Part shown: piece after piece, positions 18,690 through 27,520 of the stretch
How positions within the stretch are numbered: the stretch's first letter is position 1
Layout of the letters: each line of letters opens with the position of its first letter
Assembly (NCBI RefSeq): GCF_017356015.1
Contig: NZ_JAFIQV010000001.1
Span: 186,001 to 250,000 of the forward strand
DNA length: 64,000 nucleotides
From: Azospirillum sp. SYSU D00513
GTDB lineage: Bacteria; Pseudomonadota; Alphaproteobacteria; Azospirillales; Azospirillaceae
Direction: 5' to 3'
Translations under genes and position numbers: made by a program
The notes under the pieces: generated by a model
Databases searched by the model: none
The model's input: the letters and a program-made list of their open reading frames with translations, nothing else
What the model was told of the DNA's origin: nothing

Positions 18690-18869
18690 GGCGCTCACTA
18701 TAGGTCGGGGTCCGGCGCCTTGACCAGATGGCCGTGAAAAGCCCTGAAAGCGTGACGGAACCGCAGCGCAATGAGTGCGGTGCAGCGGAAGGCTGGACAG
18801 GTCGCTCGCGTTCGAGTAGTACTATATCCGGAACAATCCGCTGTACCATCCTTCTTGAAAGAATCCTCG

Positions 18870-19469
18870 ATGGCCGACCAGGAAGACCAGAAGTCCGCTC
18901 CCATCACCATCAAGAAGTACGCGAACCGTCGGCTCTACAACACGGCCACGAGCAGCTACGTCACGCTCGACCACCTCTGCCAGATGGTGAAGGACGGACT
19001 GGACTTCGTGGTGTACGACGCCAAGTCGGGGGAGGACATCACCCGCTCGGTTCTGACGCAGATCATCGTGGAGGAGGAGAGCAAGGGCCAGAACCTGCTG
19101 CCCATCAGCTTCCTGCGCCAGCTGATCGGATTCTACGGCGACAACATGCAGTGGATGGTGCCGAAGTACCTGGAACAATCCATGCACGCCTTCTCCCGCA
19201 ACCAGGAGCAGATGCGCACCTATCTCCAGGGCACGATGGGCGGCATGTTCCCCTTCGGCCGGCTAGAGGAGGTCGGCAAGCAGAACATGGCGCTGTTCGA
19301 GCGCACCATGCGGATGTTCACGCCCTTCAACGAAAAGGACGAGAACGGCCAGCCGACCGCCACCTCCGGCGCGGCCGACCCAACGCTCGACGAGCTGCAG
19401 CGCAAGGTCGAGGACCTGCAGCGCCAGATCTCCAGCATCACCAAGCCGGTCAAGACCGAGACCGAGTGA
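18870..19469 (+). CDS. phaR: Polyhydroxyalkanoate synthesis repressor
   Basis: PhaR binds DNA and polyhydroxybutyrate granules and represses phasin and synthesis genes until polymer forms. The 199-residue protein has the signature N-terminal domain ITIKKYANRRLYNTATSSYVTLDHL followed by two accumulation-regulatory segments (SGEDITRSVLTQIIVEEE; PISFLRQLIGFYGDNMQWMVPKYLEQSM) and a C-terminal coiled coil (LDELQRKVEDLQRQISSI). It is divergent from the phaE/C-like genes across a 180-base promoter region, a typical regulator position. Confidence 0.95.
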   Translation: MADQEDQKSAPITIKKYANRRLYNTATSSYVTLDHLCQMVKDGLDFVVYDAKSGEDITRSVLTQIIVEEESKGQNLLPISFLRQLIGFYGDNMQWMVPKYLEQSMHAFSRNQEQMRTYLQGTMGGMFPFGRLEEVGKQNMALFERTMRMFTPFNEKDENGQPTATSGAADPTLDELQRKVEDLQRQISSITKPVKTETE

Positions 19470-19529
19470 GCATCGGGGGCTGTTTCCGCCGGGTCTGATG
19501 CTACAGGTCGACCAACGACAACATTCACT

Positions 19530-19549
19530 CCGTCATCCCCGCGAACGCG
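19530..19549 (+). repeat. Partial copy of dispersed palindromic repeat
   Basis: CCGTCATCCCCGCGAACGCG matches the left arm of the repeat found complete at 19606, 45419 and 51244. The right arm is missing. Confidence 0.6.
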
Positions 19550-19605
19550 CAGAGGCGCTTACGTTCACGGCCAACTGACGGAGGCAAGCTTCCGACCACC
19601 CTTTC

Positions 19606-19694
19606 ACCGTCATCCCCGCGGACGCGAGGATCCAGAGCTTCCAACGGGTCCACTATGGGAAGTACTGGATCCCCGCTTTCGCGGGGATGACGGT
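19606..19694 (+). repeat. Dispersed palindromic repeat, copy 1
   Basis: Outer arms ACCGTCATCCCCGCG and CGCGGGGATGACGGT are inverted and enclose a variable centre. Each arm continues into a second inverted segment (GGATCCAG / CTGGATCC-like). The same layout recurs at 45419-45506 and 51244-51332. It resembles REP/BIME-type elements widespread in proteobacteria; no transposase is nearby. Confidence 0.8.
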
Positions 19695-19789
19695 CAGGTG
19701 ACTTTCCTCCTTGCAGCTCTCAGCACGCAAACTGCAGGATTTCCTTGCCCCGTAAGGCAAGGCACCTGTCCCTAGACTTGGACCTCCCC

Positions 19790-20956
19790 CTACGCCCTGA
19801 AAAGATGCGGCACGGTGGCGGCTTCCGGGCCGACGCGGGGGTCTTCGGATTCGCGCACCGACATGCCCAGGCACTTGTCGCCGATGATCCAAGCCTGGAG
19901 CACGGCGTGGGCGCCCTCGTCGCAGAAGCCCTGCGGGGTTTCCATCCAGAGCGTGCCGCCGGGCCAGTCGGCGTCGCCGCTGTCCGACAGGGTGCGGCCC
20001 TGCTCGGTCATGCGCTGTGCCGGGCTGTCCAGCCCGAGGAAGCTGCGGACGGTCACCGATTCGCAGGCACCCAGCCCATCCTCGTCGGAGGCCGCGCGGC
20101 ACAGGTTGGGGTGCTCCGGGTAGCGTTCCCACAGCAGGGCCAGAAGCCCGTGGTTCGACAGCAGCCAGCACCAGAGCGGCGACAGGACGCTCATCCCGCC
20201 GGCGCGCAGGCGGTGCAGGAAAGTCTCCTCGGCCAGCGCCTCCCAGGGATAGATCTTGCCGAGCCAGGAGATCGGCGCGCCCTCGTCGTCGAGGAAGCGG
20301 CGCCCCTCCCAGCCGATGCTCTGCAAGGGCAGCAGGTGGGTGGCGATGCCCGCCTCCGCCGCCGTGGCGGAGAGATAGACCAGCTCGCCCTCGCGCACCG
20401 GATCGGGGGTGGCGCAGGACAGATGGATGCGGGCGCGGCTGGGCATGCCGCGCGCCAGCTCCTCCCAGCGCTCCACCAGCCCCTCGTGCAGCCCGTTGAA
20501 CTGGTCGGCGTCGGCGGCCAGCGCCTCGCGCCAGTTGCGCTGCACGATGGCGGCGGCGAACAGCCCTTCCGGCGTGTCGTAGTTGCAGCCCAGCAGCTTG
20601 ATCGAATCCCGCCCGTCATAGGCCAGATTCAGGCGCCCGACGAGCCCGCCCGCATGCTCGTTCAGCCGCCCGCCGGCCCAGTAATCGGCCCAGGACGCCT
20701 CCAGCAGGCGCGCCGCGTCGCCGCGGATGCCGAGCCGCGCGAAGAGCTTGTCCTCCGCCACCGCGCGCACCGTGTCGCGCAGCATGGCGTGCAGCTCGTC
20801 GGCGACGCTCTCGATCAGGTCGATCTGATGGGCGGAGAACTCATAACGGACATCCTCCCGCCAGCCCTGGCCGGCGGACATGGCGCGCACGCCGAACGGA
20901 TATTTCCTCAGGCCCGGGCGCCAGTCGGCCCGCGGCTTCATCGTCACCCTGCGCAT
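19790..20956 (-). CDS. Glutathionylspermidine synthase-like ATP-grasp protein
   Basis: A 388-residue member of the glutathionylspermidine synthase C-terminal (preATP-grasp) family, starting MRRVTMKPRADWR. Recognisable family segments are the N-terminal YEFSAHQIDLIESVADELHAM and AYDGRDSIKLLGCNYDTPEG, and ATP-grasp pieces SVLSPLWCWLLSNHGLLALLWERYPEHPNL and WMETPQGFCDEGAH. Family members ligate amines to peptides; stand-alone versions without the amidase domain, as here, have unclear substrates. ATG at 20941 is an alternative start. It is monocistronic by position. Confidence 0.85.
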   Translation of the reverse strand: MRRVTMKPRADWRPGLRKYPFGVRAMSAGQGWREDVRYEFSAHQIDLIESVADELHAMLRDTVRAVAEDKLFARLGIRGDAARLLEASWADYWAGGRLNEHAGGLVGRLNLAYDGRDSIKLLGCNYDTPEGLFAAAIVQRNWREALAADADQFNGLHEGLVERWEELARGMPSRARIHLSCATPDPVREGELVYLSATAAEAGIATHLLPLQSIGWEGRRFLDDEGAPISWLGKIYPWEALAEETFLHRLRAGGMSVLSPLWCWLLSNHGLLALLWERYPEHPNLCRAASDEDGLGACESVTVRSFLGLDSPAQRMTEQGRTLSDSGDADWPGGTLWMETPQGFCDEGAHAVLQAWIIGDKCLGMSVRESEDPRVGPEAATVPHLFRA

Positions 20957-21247
20957 GGACGGCTCCCCGCTTCGGCCATCAACCGGAAAAGGGCCGTGCC
21001 GGAGCGCGGTCCGGCAGGCGGGCGAAGGGGAAACGCCTGAACGGCGAATCCAGGAAGGGCAGTCCGGGCAATCATCCTCTCCCGTGGGCTTTCGGCGAAG
21101 CACCGCTCCGCCCGACGACGCCGGCGCGCGCTTTCGCGGGCGCGGGGCGGCGTACGGCAAGGGCCGGATGATTGCGGCGGCGGCGCGCGAAAACAAGTGC
21201 GTTGCGGGCCGCCGCCCGTGATTTCCTGGGGCCAGGACGCGCGAAGG

Positions 21248-21601
21248 TCAGGCCAGCCTTGCGGCCCCCTGCACGCCCGCGGCGGCGGCGAGCGCCGGCA
21301 GACGCCGTGGCTGGGCCGTCAGCGGCGCCCTCGCGGGGCGCCGGGCGGCCCGCTCCGCCGGGGTGGCTGCCGTCCTGTCCTGACGGGCGAGGCCGAGGCG
21401 CCGGGCCTGGAGCACGAGGCGCATCACCTCCTCCTCCGACATCGTCCGCCGGGCCGGCCCGGAGGCGAGGCTCGCCGTCTCCTGGAGCGCCACGAGCTCG
21501 GCGACGGCCCCGGTCATGCCCTTGGCCCTGGCGGTCAGGGTTGCCTCGTCATGGAGCGAGAGGATGAGCTGCCTCAGTTCGGATTCAGCCGGTTTCGTCA
21601 T
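21248..21601 (-). CDS. Small hypothetical protein
   Basis: A 117-residue protein starting MTKPAESELRQLILSLHDEATLTARAKG after GGGGGATTAGG. The first 70 residues are convincingly helical and charged (MSEEEVMRLVLQARRLGLARQ), the C-terminal 45 are Ala/Pro/Arg-rich and less constrained. No family recognised. It stands alone between leftward genes. Confidence 0.6.
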   Translation of the reverse strand: MTKPAESELRQLILSLHDEATLTARAKGMTGAVAELVALQETASLASGPARRTMSEEEVMRLVLQARRLGLARQDRTAATPAERAARRPARAPLTAQPRRLPALAAAAGVQGAARLA

Positions 21602-21776
21602 CCTAATCCCCCCGTGTTCGATTCTTGAGCGGGACGCTACCCCTTACGCCATGATGATCCCCCGTTCGGTGGCGTGGGGCTATCCGTGCGGAAGGGTTAG
21701 CCCGCGAGGCAAGGGGAACCGCCCGAAGGGCGCCGCCCCGGCTCCGAAGGGCGGCCCCAAGGGGATGGGAACGGCC

Positions 21777-22637
21777 TCAACGGACCATGAGCACCGGGAT
21801 GCGGCAGGCGCGGACCATGGCGGTGGTGGTGCTGCCGACGATGAGCTGGCGGATGCGCGAATGGCCGTAGGCGCCCATCACCAGCAGATCCACCCCGTTG
21901 CGCGCCGCGTGATCGGGGATCACCTCTTCCGGCTCGCCCGGCAGGATGTCCACCTGCACCCGGTAGCCGGCCTCGCGCAGCCGAGCCGCCGCACCGTCCA
22001 GCGCCGGGTTCGCTTCCGCCGGGTTGGCGCCGACCGTCAGGAGGCGGCAGTCCAGCCCGCGCAGCAGCGTCCCCCCGGCGACGGCCTCCACGGCGCGGGT
22101 GGCGCTCGCACTGCCATCGAAGGCGATCAGGAAGCGTTCGACCGGCTTGAAGTCGCGCGAGGCGACCAGCACCGGCTTGCGGCTGGCGCGCACCACGCGC
22201 TCAAGGTTCGATCCCAGATGCGACTGGGCGAAATCCGCGGCCGAGCCGCGCTTGCCGATGACGGTGAGCCGCGCATCGCCTTCGGCCTCGGCCAGCGCGT
22301 CCAGCAGGTCGCCGTTGCGCAGCCGCACCTCGGCCTGCGCGACGCCGGCCGCCTGGACCCGCGCCCGCGCGTCCTCCAGCACGGCGCGTCCGCGCCCCTG
22401 CATCAGCTTGGCGCGCCGGGCGTCCATCTCCGCCAACTCGGCCATCAGCCGCTCCGTCTCCCCAGCGTCGAGACTGCCGCTGAGGTCGAGCCCGTGCGGC
22501 ACGCTGGGGATGTCCCGCCGCCCGATGGCGTGCAGAAGCTCGACCGGGTCGCCGGTCCGCGCCGCCGCCCAGGCGGCGTGGTCGCAGACGCTCGGCGTGT
22601 AGGGCGAGCCGTCCACGCAGGCCAGGATCTTCGTCAT
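21777..22637 (-). CDS. Tandem universal stress protein (UspA family)
   Basis: A 286-residue protein with two Usp domains. The first starts MTKILACVDGSPYTPSVCDHAAWAA. The second (KPVLVASRDFKPVERFLIAFDGSASATRAVEAVA) ends with DLLVMGAYGHSRIRQLIVGSTTTAMVR, which contains the ATP-binding G-x2-G-x9-G(S/T) motif. The start at 22637 is chosen because GGGAGGGA lies about eight bases upstream, too close for the ATG at 22643. It follows the SulP gene after 14 bases. Confidence 0.93.
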   Translation of the reverse strand: MTKILACVDGSPYTPSVCDHAAWAAARTGDPVELLHAIGRRDIPSVPHGLDLSGSLDAGETERLMAELAEMDARRAKLMQGRGRAVLEDARARVQAAGVAQAEVRLRNGDLLDALAEAEGDARLTVIGKRGSAADFAQSHLGSNLERVVRASRKPVLVASRDFKPVERFLIAFDGSASATRAVEAVAGGTLLRGLDCRLLTVGANPAEANPALDGAAARLREAGYRVQVDILPGEPEEVIPDHAARNGVDLLVMGAYGHSRIRQLIVGSTTTAMVRACRIPVLMVR

Positions 22638-22651
22638 GTCCATTCCCTCCC

Positions 22652-24133
22652 TCAATGGCTCATCAGCCGGTCCACGGCGCCGGGCTTGTCATGGATGGCG
22701 AGCCGGTCCACCAGCGTGGCGCTCGCCTCGTTGAGCCCGACGACCTCCACCTCGGCGCCTTCCCGGCGGAACTTCAGCACGGCGTCGTCAAGCGCGCCGA
22801 TGCCCGACAGGTCCCAGATATGGGCGCGGCTGACGTCGATGCGCACCCGCTCCAACGCCTCCCGGTGGTCGAAGGACGCGGCGAACTCGCTCGCCGAGGC
22901 GAAGAAGAGCTGCCCCTCCACCACATAGGTGCGCTCCCGACCCTCCGCCGAGAGGGTCGAGCTGACCCGGAAGAGCTGCGCCACCTTGGAGGCGAAGAAG
23001 ATGCCGGACAGCAGCACGCCGACCAGCACGCCCTGGGCCAGGTTGTGGGTGAAGACCACGACGATGACCGTCGCCAGCATGACCGCCGAGGAGCGTTTCG
23101 GGTGGGTCGCCAGCGCCGTCAGCGACGACCAGCTGAAGGTGCCGATGGACACCATGATCATCACCGCGACCAGCGCCGCCATGGGGATGCGGCTGACCCA
23201 GTCGCCGAGCACGACGATCAGGAACAGCAGGAAGACGCCCGCGCAGAAGGTGGAGAGGCGCCCGCGCCCGCCCGACTTCACGTTGATGACCGACTGGCCG
23301 ATCATCGCGCAGCCGGCCATGCCGCCGAGGAAGCCCGTGGCGACGTTGGCGAGCCCCTGCCCCACGCATTCGCGGTTCTTGTCGCTGCCGGTGTCGGTCA
23401 GCCCGTCCACGATGGAGGCGGTCATCAGCGATTCCAGCAGACCCACCAGCGCCAGCGTCAACGCGTAGGGCAGCACGATGCTCAGGGTCTCGAAGTTCAG
23501 CGGCACGTCCGGGATCAGGAAGACCGGCAGGGTCGAGGGCAGCTCGCCCATGTCGCCGACCGTGCGCAGGTCCAGCCCGAAGGCGAGCGAGAGCGCCGTC
23601 AGCACGACGATGCAGACCAGCGGCGAGGGCACGGCCGTGGTGACGCGCGGCAGCAGGTAGATGATCGCCAGCCCGCCCGCGACCATCGCGTAGGTCAGCG
23701 GCGGCACGCCGATCAGTTCGGGCAGCTGGGCCATGAAGATGAGGATGGCGAGCGCGTTGACGAAGCCCGTCATCACCGACCGCGACACGAAGCGCATCAG
23801 CGCCCCCAGCCGCAGGAAGCCCGCGGCGATCTGGAAGATGCCGGTCACCACGGTCGTCGCGAACAGGTACTGGAGCCCGTGGTCGCGCACCAGCGTGACC
23901 AGGACCACCGCCATCGCCGCCGTCGCCGCCGAGATCATGGCGGGCCGGCCGCCGGCGATGGCGGTGATCACGGCGATGGAGAAGGAGGCATAGAGCCCGA
24001 CCTTCGGGTCCACCCCGGCGATGATCGAAAAGGCGATCGCCTCCGGGATGAGGGCGAGCGCTACGACCAGCCCGGACAGCAGGTCGTTGCGGATGTTGCC
24101 GAACCATTCGGCGCGCAGACGGCTCAAATCCAT
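22652..24133 (-). CDS. SulP/SLC26 anion transporter with STAS domain
   Basis: A 493-residue transporter with 10-14 membrane segments starting [21 protein letters not shown]. The signature region [28 protein letters not shown] and the [27 protein letters not shown] segment are typical of the BicA-like SulP branch, which moves bicarbonate or sulfate, often with sodium. The C-terminal STAS domain (about residues 390-490) carries [19 protein letters not shown]. Being co-transcribed with a Usp protein fits a pairing seen for SulP carriers. Substrate is not decided by sequence. Confidence 0.93.
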   Translation of the reverse strand: MDLSRLRAEWFGNIRNDLLSGLVVALALIPEAIAFSIIAGVDPKVGLYASFSIAVITAIAGGRPAMISAATAAMAVVLVTLVRDHGLQYLFATTVVTGIFQIAAGFLRLGALMRFVSRSVMTGFVNALAILIFMAQLPELIGVPPLTYAMVAGGLAIIYLLPRVTTAVPSPLVCIVVLTALSLAFGLDLRTVGDMGELPSTLPVFLIPDVPLNFETLSIVLPYALTLALVGLLESLMTASIVDGLTDTGSDKNRECVGQGLANVATGFLGGMAGCAMIGQSVINVKSGGRGRLSTFCAGVFLLFLIVVLGDWVSRIPMAALVAVMIMVSIGTFSWSSLTALATHPKRSSAVMLATVIVVVFTHNLAQGVLVGVLLSGIFFASKVAQLFRVSSTLSAEGRERTYVVEGQLFFASASEFAASFDHREALERVRIDVSRAHIWDLSGIGALDDAVLKFRREGAEVEVVGLNEASATLVDRLAIHDKPGAVDRLMSH

Positions 24134-24551
24134 GAGCGGAATTCTCCGGAATAGCCCCACGGCCCAAGTCCGAGCGAGACTCCGGGCGGGGGCATCTTGC
24201 AAAAGCGGTTTGATGAAGGAAGCCGGACCGGATCCGGCGGAAAGCGAACGCGACGATCAAACGCCAGCGCACCCGACGCACCCGGCAAACCACGACGTGC
24301 CGTTCCCGGATAGGACGGCAGGTGGCGGAAACGGGGTCAGGGCTGGCGGATCAGAGTCACATTGGACTGGTTCGGCTCTCTGTGGTGCGCGGGTTCGGAC
24401 CCGCGCGGAAGGCGTGCTGCACAGCAGCAACCCTGCGCTCTATAGACCGGGATGGCTGGGGAGGCAAGCCTGGGAAGCCGGAAAACCGGCCCGGAAAAGG
24501 ACATCAAAATGGACAAGGCCCCAAGGGGACTACCCTTGGGGCCTTGAAGGA
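24134..24551 (+). other. Intergenic region between SulP gene and tRNA-Val
   Basis: About 420 bases with no supported gene. It holds the promoter region of the leftward SulP-usp pair and, at 24515-24545, the hairpin following the tRNA. Short frames here have no ribosome site or protein-like composition. Confidence 0.6.
24515..24545 (-). terminator. Hairpin downstream of tRNA-Val
   Basis: A 13-bp stem AAGGCCCCAAGGG (24515-24527) and CCCTTGGGGCCTT (24533-24545) lies 6 bases past the encoded CCA end of the leftward tRNA. On the minus strand it is followed by GTCCATTTTG, a weak T-run, so it is a likely terminator or processing hairpin. Confidence 0.6.
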
Positions 24552-24626
<75 letters not shown>

Positions 24627-24659
24627 ATCCGGCCGACCTTGTCCGTCGGCGTGGGCGGG

Positions 24660-24688
24660 GGTTTACCACCGCCGCACGCTCCGTGCAA
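24660..24688 (-). promoter_or_regulatory. Predicted tRNA-Val promoter
   Basis: On the minus strand TTGCAC (24688-24683), a 17-base spacer and TAAACC (24665-24660) lie about 34 bases upstream of the mature tRNA 5' end. Both boxes are imperfect; the spacing and position are the support. Confidence 0.4.
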
Positions 24689-24801
24689 GCCTCATCTTTC
24701 ACTATTTTTCGGGAGCATGAGCGGGGCCTGCGCGGTTGTTACAAGGCCGGTCCGCCATAGGCCGTGACAGGCGGCCCGGGGTCCACTAAATCACTGAAGT
24801 C

Positions 24802-25683
24802 ATGGATGCGCATGTCGAAGCCATAGCCGGGTCGGAGCCACCGTTCGAGATCCTGGCCCCGGAGACCCAATCGACCCCGCTGGTGCTGGCCTCGCCGCAC
24901 AGCGGAGACCGGTATTCGCCCGAGTTCACGGCCTCCTCCCAGCTCGCCGGCCGCGCCCTGCGCAAGTCCGAGGACTGCTTCGTCGACGAGATCTTCGCCG
25001 CCGGCCCGCTGCTCGGCGCGCCGCTGATCCGCGCGCTGTTCCCGCGCGCCTTCATGGATGTCAACCGCGAGGCCTACGAACTCGACCCGGAGATGTTCGC
25101 GGACAAGCTGCCCGCCTACGTCAACACCCGCTCGCCGCGCGTCGCCGCGGGGCTCGGCACCATCGCGCGCATCGTCGCCAACGGGGAAGAGATCTACCGC
25201 GGCAAGCTGCGCTTCGCCGAGGCGGTGGAGCGGATCGAGCGCTACTACACCCCCTACCACGCCGCCCTGCGCGGGCTGATCGACCGGACGCGCGAGGATT
25301 TCGGCTACGCGATCCTGCTGGACTGCCACTCCATGCCCTCCTCGGGGCTGGGCCGCAACGACCCGCGCCGCGCCGACATCGTGCTGGGCGACTGCTACGG
25401 CACCGCCTGCGCGCCCGCCCTGATCGACACGGCCGAGACCGTGCTGCGCGACCTCGGCTACGCGGTCGGCCGCAACGCGCCCTACGCCGGCGGCTACACC
25501 ACGCGCCATTACGGCCAGCCGCGCCAGGGCGTCCACGCCCTGCAGATCGAGATCAGCCGCGACCTCTACATGAACGAGGCGACGCTGGAGCGGCTGCCCT
25601 TCCTTCCAGTCCTGGCCCGCCACATGGGCGAGCTGATCCGGTCGCTGAACCACCTGTCGCCCGCCGCCCTGCGCAGGGGCTGA
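24802..25683 (+). CDS. N-formylglutamate amidohydrolase family protein
   Basis: A 293-residue member of the family that deformylates N-formylglutamate in histidine degradation. Family motifs include LVLASPHSGDRYSPEF, CFVDEIF, VNREAYELDP, LLDCHSMPSS (metal His) and HALQIEISRDLYMNE with conserved Gln-Glu. The usual hut genes are not in the window, so this may be a general deformylase or amidase. It starts 175 bases downstream of, and opposite to, the tRNA. Confidence 0.92.
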   Translation: MDAHVEAIAGSEPPFEILAPETQSTPLVLASPHSGDRYSPEFTASSQLAGRALRKSEDCFVDEIFAAGPLLGAPLIRALFPRAFMDVNREAYELDPEMFADKLPAYVNTRSPRVAAGLGTIARIVANGEEIYRGKLRFAEAVERIERYYTPYHAALRGLIDRTREDFGYAILLDCHSMPSSGLGRNDPRRADIVLGDCYGTACAPALIDTAETVLRDLGYAVGRNAPYAGGYTTRHYGQPRQGVHALQIEISRDLYMNEATLERLPFLPVLARHMGELIRSLNHLSPAALRRG

Positions 25684-26040
25684 AGCACGGCCGAAGCCGG
25701 CGCGAGGCCTCCCGATAAAACGGGCAAAGAAACGGGAAAGAAAAAGGCCGTGGCGAGCCACGGCCTTTCAGGTTGGGGAGGAAACGCCCAAGAAGCGCTG
25801 CGGCGGCGTTCGCGAAAGAGGCGCGCTCACCGTCGCATTCCAAGATCTGGGGTGTGCGCGCCGTCCATCAAGATTTGCAAAAGCGCGTAAGACGATTCCC
25901 GCGTCCGGCGCGGCCAAAGTCATAAGATCCGGCGCCGCCTTCGCCTTGTGCCGGGGCCGGGCACCCCATCCGGTAAGGCCGGACCGGCGGAAGCTTGGCG
26001 GGTGGCATCACCGTGTGGAGCACCTACATTAGGAGGAACA
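25684..26040 (+). other. Intergenic region upstream of otsA
   Basis: About 360 bases with a terminator hairpin at its left end and then no supported gene. It is expected to hold the promoter of the otsA-glk operon; I could not pick a convincing -35/-10 pair. A strong ribosome site at its right edge precedes a short ORF. Confidence 0.5.
25743..25768 (+). terminator. Terminator hairpin after the N-formylglutamate amidohydrolase gene
   Basis: AAAGGCCGTGG (25743-25753) pairs with CCACGGCCTTT (25758-25768). The stem ends in TTT followed by CAGG, so the T-run is short; A-rich DNA precedes it, which would make it bidirectional. Confidence 0.6.
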
Positions 26041-26106
26041 ATGCCCGCCACCGGTCGTTTCGTGCGGGCAGAAGGCCGGCTCCGGACGGTGCCGCCCGGC
26101 CCCTGA
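26041..26106 (+). CDS. Short leader ORF before otsA (21 codons)
   Basis: ATG at 26041 follows a near-perfect Shine-Dalgarno AGGAGG (26031-26036) and encodes 21 residues (MPATGRFVRAEGRLRTVPPG then P) before TGA at 26104, only 19 bases before the otsA GTG. The peptide is basic and low in complexity. A role in translational coupling or attenuation of otsA is an inference from the strong ribosome site and position; it may equally be a chance frame. Confidence 0.35.
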   Translation: MPATGRFVRAEGRLRTVPPGP

Positions 26107-26125
26107 AAACTGGAGGTCCCGCACA

Positions 26126-27520
26126 GTGAGCAGACTGGTCGTCGTTTCCAACCGCGTTGCCCCCATCGATGAAGGAAAGCAGGCGGCCGGAGGACTGGCC
26201 GTCGCCGTCCTGGCGGCGCTGAAGAAGACCGGCGGCATCTGGTTCGGCTGGAGCGGCACCGTGGTCGAGGGCGAGTCCCAGTCCGAGCCCAAGCGCACCG
26301 ACGTCGGGCGCCTCACCTACGCGACCGTCGATCTCGGGCGGCGCGACTTCGAGGAATATTACAACGGCTTCGCCAACCAGACTCTCTGGCCGCTCTTCCA
26401 CTACCGGCTCGGGCTGATCTCGGTCAGCCGCCGCACGCTGGAGGGCTACCAGCGCGTCAACCGCTATTTCGCCGACCGGCTGGCGCCGCTGCTGAAGCCC
26501 GACGACATGGTGTGGGTCCACGACTACCACCTGATCCCCTTCGGCGCGCAGCTCCGCGAGCGCGGCTGCGAGCAGCGCATGGGCTTCTTCCTGCACACGC
26601 CGCTGCCGACGCCGGAAGTGCTGATCGTGCTGCCCAACCACCAGGACCTGATCCGCAGCCTGTGCGCCTACGACCTCGTCGGCTTCCACACGGAGGTCGA
26701 CCTGCGCTGCTTCACCGACTACATCCGCGACTATACGGACGGCGAGGTCTCGGAGGCGCCGGACGGCGGCATGCTGGTCCGCGCCTTCGGCCGCACGCTG
26801 GTCGCCAGGGCCTTCCCCATCAGCATCGACACCGCCAACCTGGAAAGCCTCGCCGAGACGGCCTCCCGCTCGCGCCACACCGAGCGGCTGAAGGAAAGCC
26901 TGGTCGGCCGGCGGCTGATCATCGGGGTGGACCGGCTGGATTATTCCAAGGGGCTGCCGCAGCGCTTCGAATCCTTCGAGCATCTGCTCGCCAACTACCC
27001 GGAGCACTGCAACCGCGTCTCCTTCCTCCAGGTGGCGCCGCCGAGCCGGGAGGACGTGCCCGAATACATCGCCATCCGGCGCGAGCTGTCGGAGCTGTCC
27101 GGCCGCATCAACGGCCGCTTCGCCGAGTTCGACTGGGTGCCGATCCGCTACCTGAACAAGAGCTTCGGGCGGCGCGTCCTGGCCGGCTTCTACCGTGTCG
27201 CGAACGTCGGGCTGGTCACCCCCCTGCGCGATGGCATGAACCTCGTCGCGAAGGAGTTCGTGGCCTGCCAGAACCCCGACGATCCGGGCGTCCTCGTGCT
27301 GTCCTGCTTCGCGGGTGCGGCGCGCGAGATGGGGGAAGCGCTGATCGTCAACCCCTTCGACACGGAGAGCGTCGCCGACGCGCTGCAGCGCGCGCTGACC
27401 ATGCCGGTCGAGGAACGGCGGGAGCGGCACGCTTCGATGATGCAGACCCTGCGCCGTCATGATATCGGCTGGTGGCGAGAAACCTACGTCGATGCCCTGA
27501 CCCGAGCGCCCTACAGATGA
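26126..27520 (+). CDS. otsA: Trehalose-6-phosphate synthase
   Basis: OtsA joins glucose from UDP-glucose to glucose-6-phosphate. The 464-residue GT20 enzyme starts at GTG ([13 protein letters not shown]) with GGAGG about ten bases upstream. Hallmarks are GGLAVAV at the donor loop, [35 protein letters not shown] and [12 protein letters not shown]. No trehalose-6-phosphatase gene (otsB) lies in the window, and no phosphatase domain is fused. Its stop overlaps the glucokinase start, linking trehalose synthesis to supply of glucose-6-phosphate. Confidence 0.96.
   Translation: MSRLVVVSNRVAPIDEGKQAAGGLAVAVLAALKKTGGIWFGWSGTVVEGESQSEPKRTDVGRLTYATVDLGRRDFEEYYNGFANQTLWPLFHYRLGLISVSRRTLEGYQRVNRYFADRLAPLLKPDDMVWVHDYHLIPFGAQLRERGCEQRMGFFLHTPLPTPEVLIVLPNHQDLIRSLCAYDLVGFHTEVDLRCFTDYIRDYTDGEVSEAPDGGMLVRAFGRTLVARAFPISIDTANLESLAETASRSRHTERLKESLVGRRLIIGVDRLDYSKGLPQRFESFEHLLANYPEHCNRVSFLQVAPPSREDVPEYIAIRRELSELSGRINGRFAEFDWVPIRYLNKSFGRRVLAGFYRVANVGLVTPLRDGMNLVAKEFVACQNPDDPGVLVLSCFAGAAREMGEALIVNPFDTESVADALQRALTMPVEERRERHASMMQTLRRHDIGWWRETYVDALTRAPYR

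Larger units (their letters stand above)
19470..19789 (+). other. Intergenic region with palindromic repeats, no gene
   Basis: This 320-base gap between the convergent ends of phaR and the glutathionylspermidine-synthase-like gene holds one full and one partial copy of the dispersed palindromic repeat described separately, plus a small inverted repeat CCTTGCC/GGCAAGG (19743-19762). No reading frame with protein-like composition is seen. Confidence 0.7.

Noticed and set aside
18690..18869. PhaR operator (TGC-rich inverted repeat) upstream of phaR
   Set aside because: GTGCGGTGCAGC resembles part of such a site but no CTGC-spacer-GCAG symmetry was found.
19606..19694. Insertion sequence ends or CRISPR repeats
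   Set aside because: The palindromic repeats are dispersed, not regularly spaced, and no transposase or cas gene is present.
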